DNA of 62,372 nucleotides from Lentisphaerae bacterium GWF2_38_69 (lineage in GTDB: Bacteria; Verrucomicrobiota; Lentisphaeria; Victivallales; GWF2-38-69), in the NCBI GenBank assembly GCA_001803205.1, contig MHBE01000054.1:1-62372 (forward strand), written 5' to 3'. This document shows positions 60,431 through 62,372 of this stretch, piece by piece. A program made the position numbers and the translations under genes. A model generated the notes under the pieces. That model was not told the origin of the DNA. It searched no databases and saw only the letters and a program-made list of their open reading frames with translations. Numbering within the stretch: the stretch's first letter is position 1; every line of letters begins with the position of its first letter.

Positions 60431-61207
60431 ATGAAATACAAAAGCAGGTTTTCAAAATATGTAACTTGGCTCGTTCTATTTTTCTTTTATCTGCCCATGG
60501 TAGTCATGACCATAAACTCTTTCAATAACTCTAAATATGGTATAACATGGAAAGGATTTACGCTGCAATGGTATATCGATATGTTCAATAACCCGAAAAT
60601 CCTATTTACATTAATGAACTCATTGATAATTGGAGTTACAGCAATGCTGGTCTCAATGATTCTTGGTTCGCTTGCAGCTTTCTGTATCCATTACTACAGA
60701 ACAAGGCTTCAGTTGTTTCATAATAATTTAATCTTAATTCAGTTAGGCGTACCAGACATTCTAATGGGAATGAGTCTTCTATTATTTTTTATATCAATTC
60801 ACCTTAAACTCGGTTTGCTTACAATATTCTTTGCCCACGTCACATTCTGTATAAGTTATGTAACCATGGTAGTCCTTGCAAGGCTTCAGAATTTTGACTT
60901 TTCCATACTTGAAGCAGCTAAGGATCTTGGAGCCAGTTGGCCGGTTATAATTAGAAAAATAATATTGCCTCTTCTCTCTCCGGGAATAATTGCTGGCGGA
61001 TTACTCGCTTTTACCTTATCTATCGATGATTTTGTAATAACCTTTTTCGTAACCGGACCTGGGTCTACTACTCTTCCTGTTTACATCTACAGCATGATGA
61101 AACACGGTAATCCTACAGTAGTAAATGCAATTTCGGTATTCATTTTTATAGCCACATTCATTCTTGTGTTCTTTACTCAAAAACTAACAGATACAAAGAA
61201 AAAATAA
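60431..61207 (+). CDS. potC: Spermidine/putrescine ABC transporter permease PotC
   Basis: The start is ATG 60431, with AAGGA about 9 bases before it; an earlier TTG-like start would overlap potB and is not needed. The 258-residue permease has six membrane segments and the EAA loop EAAKDLGASWPVIIRKI, then a LSPGIIAGGLLAFTLSIDDFVI segment, given in part as GLLAFTLSIDDFVI, which is typical of PotC. Its stop codon overlaps the potD start by one base (TAATG). Confidence 0.94.
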   Translation: MKYKSRFSKYVTWLVLFFFYLPMVVMTINSFNNSKYGITWKGFTLQWYIDMFNNPKILFTLMNSLIIGVTAMLVSMILGSLAAFCIHYYRTRLQLFHNNLILIQLGVPDILMGMSLLLFFISIHLKLGLLTIFFAHVTFCISYVTMVVLARLQNFDFSILEAAKDLGASWPVIIRKIILPLLSPGIIAGGLLAFTLSIDDFVITFFVTGPGSTTLPVYIYSMMKHGNPTVVNAISVFIFIATFILVFFTQKLTDTKKK

Positions 61208-62241
61208 TGAGAAAGCTTTTTTATTTGCTTCTTGCAGCTTCACTGATTCTAGTGTTGCTTTCATGCTCTCCTCAGAAGAGGAAACTGTATATATATAATT
61301 GGTCCGATTACATGAACCCTGACTTAATGTCTGAATTTGAAAAAAGATTCAACTGCACGATTATAACAGATTATTTCGACTCAAATGAGGCTATGTATGC
61401 AAAACTGCGAGTAGCAGACGGCTCTTACGATATTATAGTTCCTTCGAGTTATATGGCTGCAGTAATGAACCATGAAAAACTTCTCTCTAAACTCGACTTA
61501 AGTAAATTTTCAAATGCCCGTAATATGGATTTAAGCTATTCTGCAAAAACTGAGGATCCGCATATGGAATACAGTATTCCTTATGCAATCAGTTTTACGG
61601 GGTTAGGTTATAACAGAAAAAGACTCGGCGACCCAATCGAAAACTCCTGGAATGCTTTCGGCAATCCGGCGTATTTTCATAAGATAACAATGCTCAATGA
61701 TATGAGAGAAGCTATCGGGTCGGCTCTAAAGTATCTTGGATACAGTCTTAATTCTATAGATGACAAACAGCTTCAGGAAGCTAAAATCCAGATGCTTAAA
61801 TGGAAAAAGAATATTGCAGCTTATCAGACTGACGAGGCAAAATCCAGTCTGGCTTACAATATTCTTTATGCTATCGAGTGCTATAATGGTGATATTATAA
61901 TGATGCAGGAAGATAACCCAGATCTTGATTTTGTCATACCAAAAGAAGGCACATCAATTGGCGTTGATACGCTGGTAATACCTTCAAATGCTCCAAATCC
62001 CGACCTGGCTTATGAATTCGTAAATTTTATTTATGAACCAGAAAATTGCGCTAACAATATGGAGTATATAGGTTATTTGTGCCCTGACAAACCGGCTTTG
62101 TCTCTGCTTGATAAGGAATTTATTTCTAAAATTACCATAAGCGAAGAATTATTTTCCAAGAGCGAAGTAATTAGGGATTTGGGCTACGGAAACGAAAAAT
62201 ATGTAAGTATCTGGGAAGAAATCCTAGCCAGCTCTGACTAA
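61207..62241 (+). CDS. potD: Polyamine-binding lipoprotein PotD
   Basis: The 344-residue protein has a lipoprotein signal (AASLILVLLSC) and the mature form of a spermidine/putrescine binding protein: YIYNWSDYMNPDLM at the start, YFDSNEAMYAKL, DIIVPSSYM and the late VIPKEGTSIGVDTLVIP with the acidic and Trp residues that bind the polyamine. It completes the potABCD operon and would sit in the periplasm, tethered to the membrane. The gene ends 48 bases before the convergent 5S rRNA end. Confidence 0.94.
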   Translation: MRKLFYLLLAASLILVLLSCSPQKRKLYIYNWSDYMNPDLMSEFEKRFNCTIITDYFDSNEAMYAKLRVADGSYDIIVPSSYMAAVMNHEKLLSKLDLSKFSNARNMDLSYSAKTEDPHMEYSIPYAISFTGLGYNRKRLGDPIENSWNAFGNPAYFHKITMLNDMREAIGSALKYLGYSLNSIDDKQLQEAKIQMLKWKKNIAAYQTDEAKSSLAYNILYAIECYNGDIIMMQEDNPDLDFVIPKEGTSIGVDTLVIPSNAPNPDLAYEFVNFIYEPENCANNMEYIGYLCPDKPALSLLDKEFISKITISEELFSKSEVIRDLGYGNEKYVSIWEEILASSD

Positions 62242-62242
62242 T

Positions 62243-62267
62243 GTCAGACTTGTCTGAGTGGTCTGAC
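62243..62267 (+). terminator. Weak hairpin after potD
   Basis: GTCAGAC and GTCTGAC form a 7-bp stem around an 11-base loop, 1 base past the potD stop. There is no T-run directly after it. It may be a Rho-assisted or weak terminator that separates the operon from the convergent rRNA. Confidence 0.45.
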
Positions 62268-62289
62268 TAAAGTCCCTTAAAACAAAAAA

Positions 62290-62372
62290 CCCCTTGGCAT
62301 CGAGCTACTCTCCCATACTCTTTCGTACAGTACCATTGCCGCAGAAACGCTTAACTACCGTGTTCGGGATGG
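62290..62372 (-). rRNA. rrf: 5S ribosomal RNA, partial (3' part)
   Basis: Read on the minus strand, the sequence CCATCCCGAACACGGTAGTT leads into AAGCG, the conserved loop B/C region of bacterial 5S rRNA, and then GGTACTG, GGGAGAGTAG and the 3' strand GATGCCAAGGGG. About 83 of ~115 bases are in the window and the 5' end lies beyond the right edge. A TTTTTTG run follows the 3' end and should terminate transcription. By normal order the 23S and 16S genes lie to the right, outside the window. Confidence 0.93.

Overview
The window is low-G+C bacterial chromosome (roughly 38% by eye) with dense, short-spaced genes, many lipoproteins, periplasmic adaptors and TolC-like parts, so a Gram-negative envelope. 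A GreA carried at the end of a ~700-residue protein (the long form known from Chlamydia), a eukaryote-like UDP-sugar pyrophosphorylase and an Anbu cluster fit the PVC superphylum, perhaps Lentisphaerota. That placement is inference from gene content. No complete rRNA or other marker is present to settle it.

Layout. 1-5070 is an accessory island: a small orphan ORF, a GIY-YIG protein, a decayed ParB/Srx-like fragment, a YoeB toxin with a rebuilt antitoxin, a VapBC-like pair, and a more G+C-rich secreted protein with two glutamine-amidotransferase-like domains. 5349-14188 is signalling and envelope: an XRE-PAS regulator, a DUF4105/Lnb-like membrane protein paired with a hydrolase lipoprotein, and a hybrid PAS/GAF histidine kinase with two receiver-only regulators, interspersed with two ~150 bp inverted-repeat elements. 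14284-27489 is mostly core: a B12-type radical SAM protein, a TolC-like lipoprotein, prfB, an M42 peptidase, holA, a pcnB-like gene with a histidine-rich insert, a Dph6-like ATPase, a truncated Dph6 paralogue fused by overlap to uvsE, two lipoproteins and a membrane zinc protease.

27589-33996 is one minus-strand operon: circularly permuted ATP-grasp, alpha-E, Anbu peptidase, transglutaminase, then MeaB and an HlyD-type adaptor. 34370-42884 holds murJ, a second radical SAM protein, plsC, yaiI, an RRM RNA-binding protein with a structured leader and a perfect-palindrome terminator, DedA, an antiporter-EIIA fusion and a cupin. 43139-50223 holds three tandem adaptor-like paralogues, a small repeat protein, a TsgA-like transporter and a thiamine-diphosphate decarboxylase behind an inverted repeat. 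51026-58196 holds a phosphodiesterase, an MHS transporter, a YhcH-type sugar protein, the long GreA, a lipoprotein and the UDP-sugar pyrophosphorylase. 58420-62241 is potABCD for polyamine import, ending tail to tail with a partial 5S rRNA whose operon lies beyond the right edge.

Nothing here is a complete CRISPR, prophage or insertion sequence. The most novel-looking items are the rebuilt YoeB antitoxin, the Anbu operon extended by MeaB and an adaptor, the triple adaptor cluster with its decarboxylase, and the histidine-rich insert in the poly(A) polymerase-like protein.
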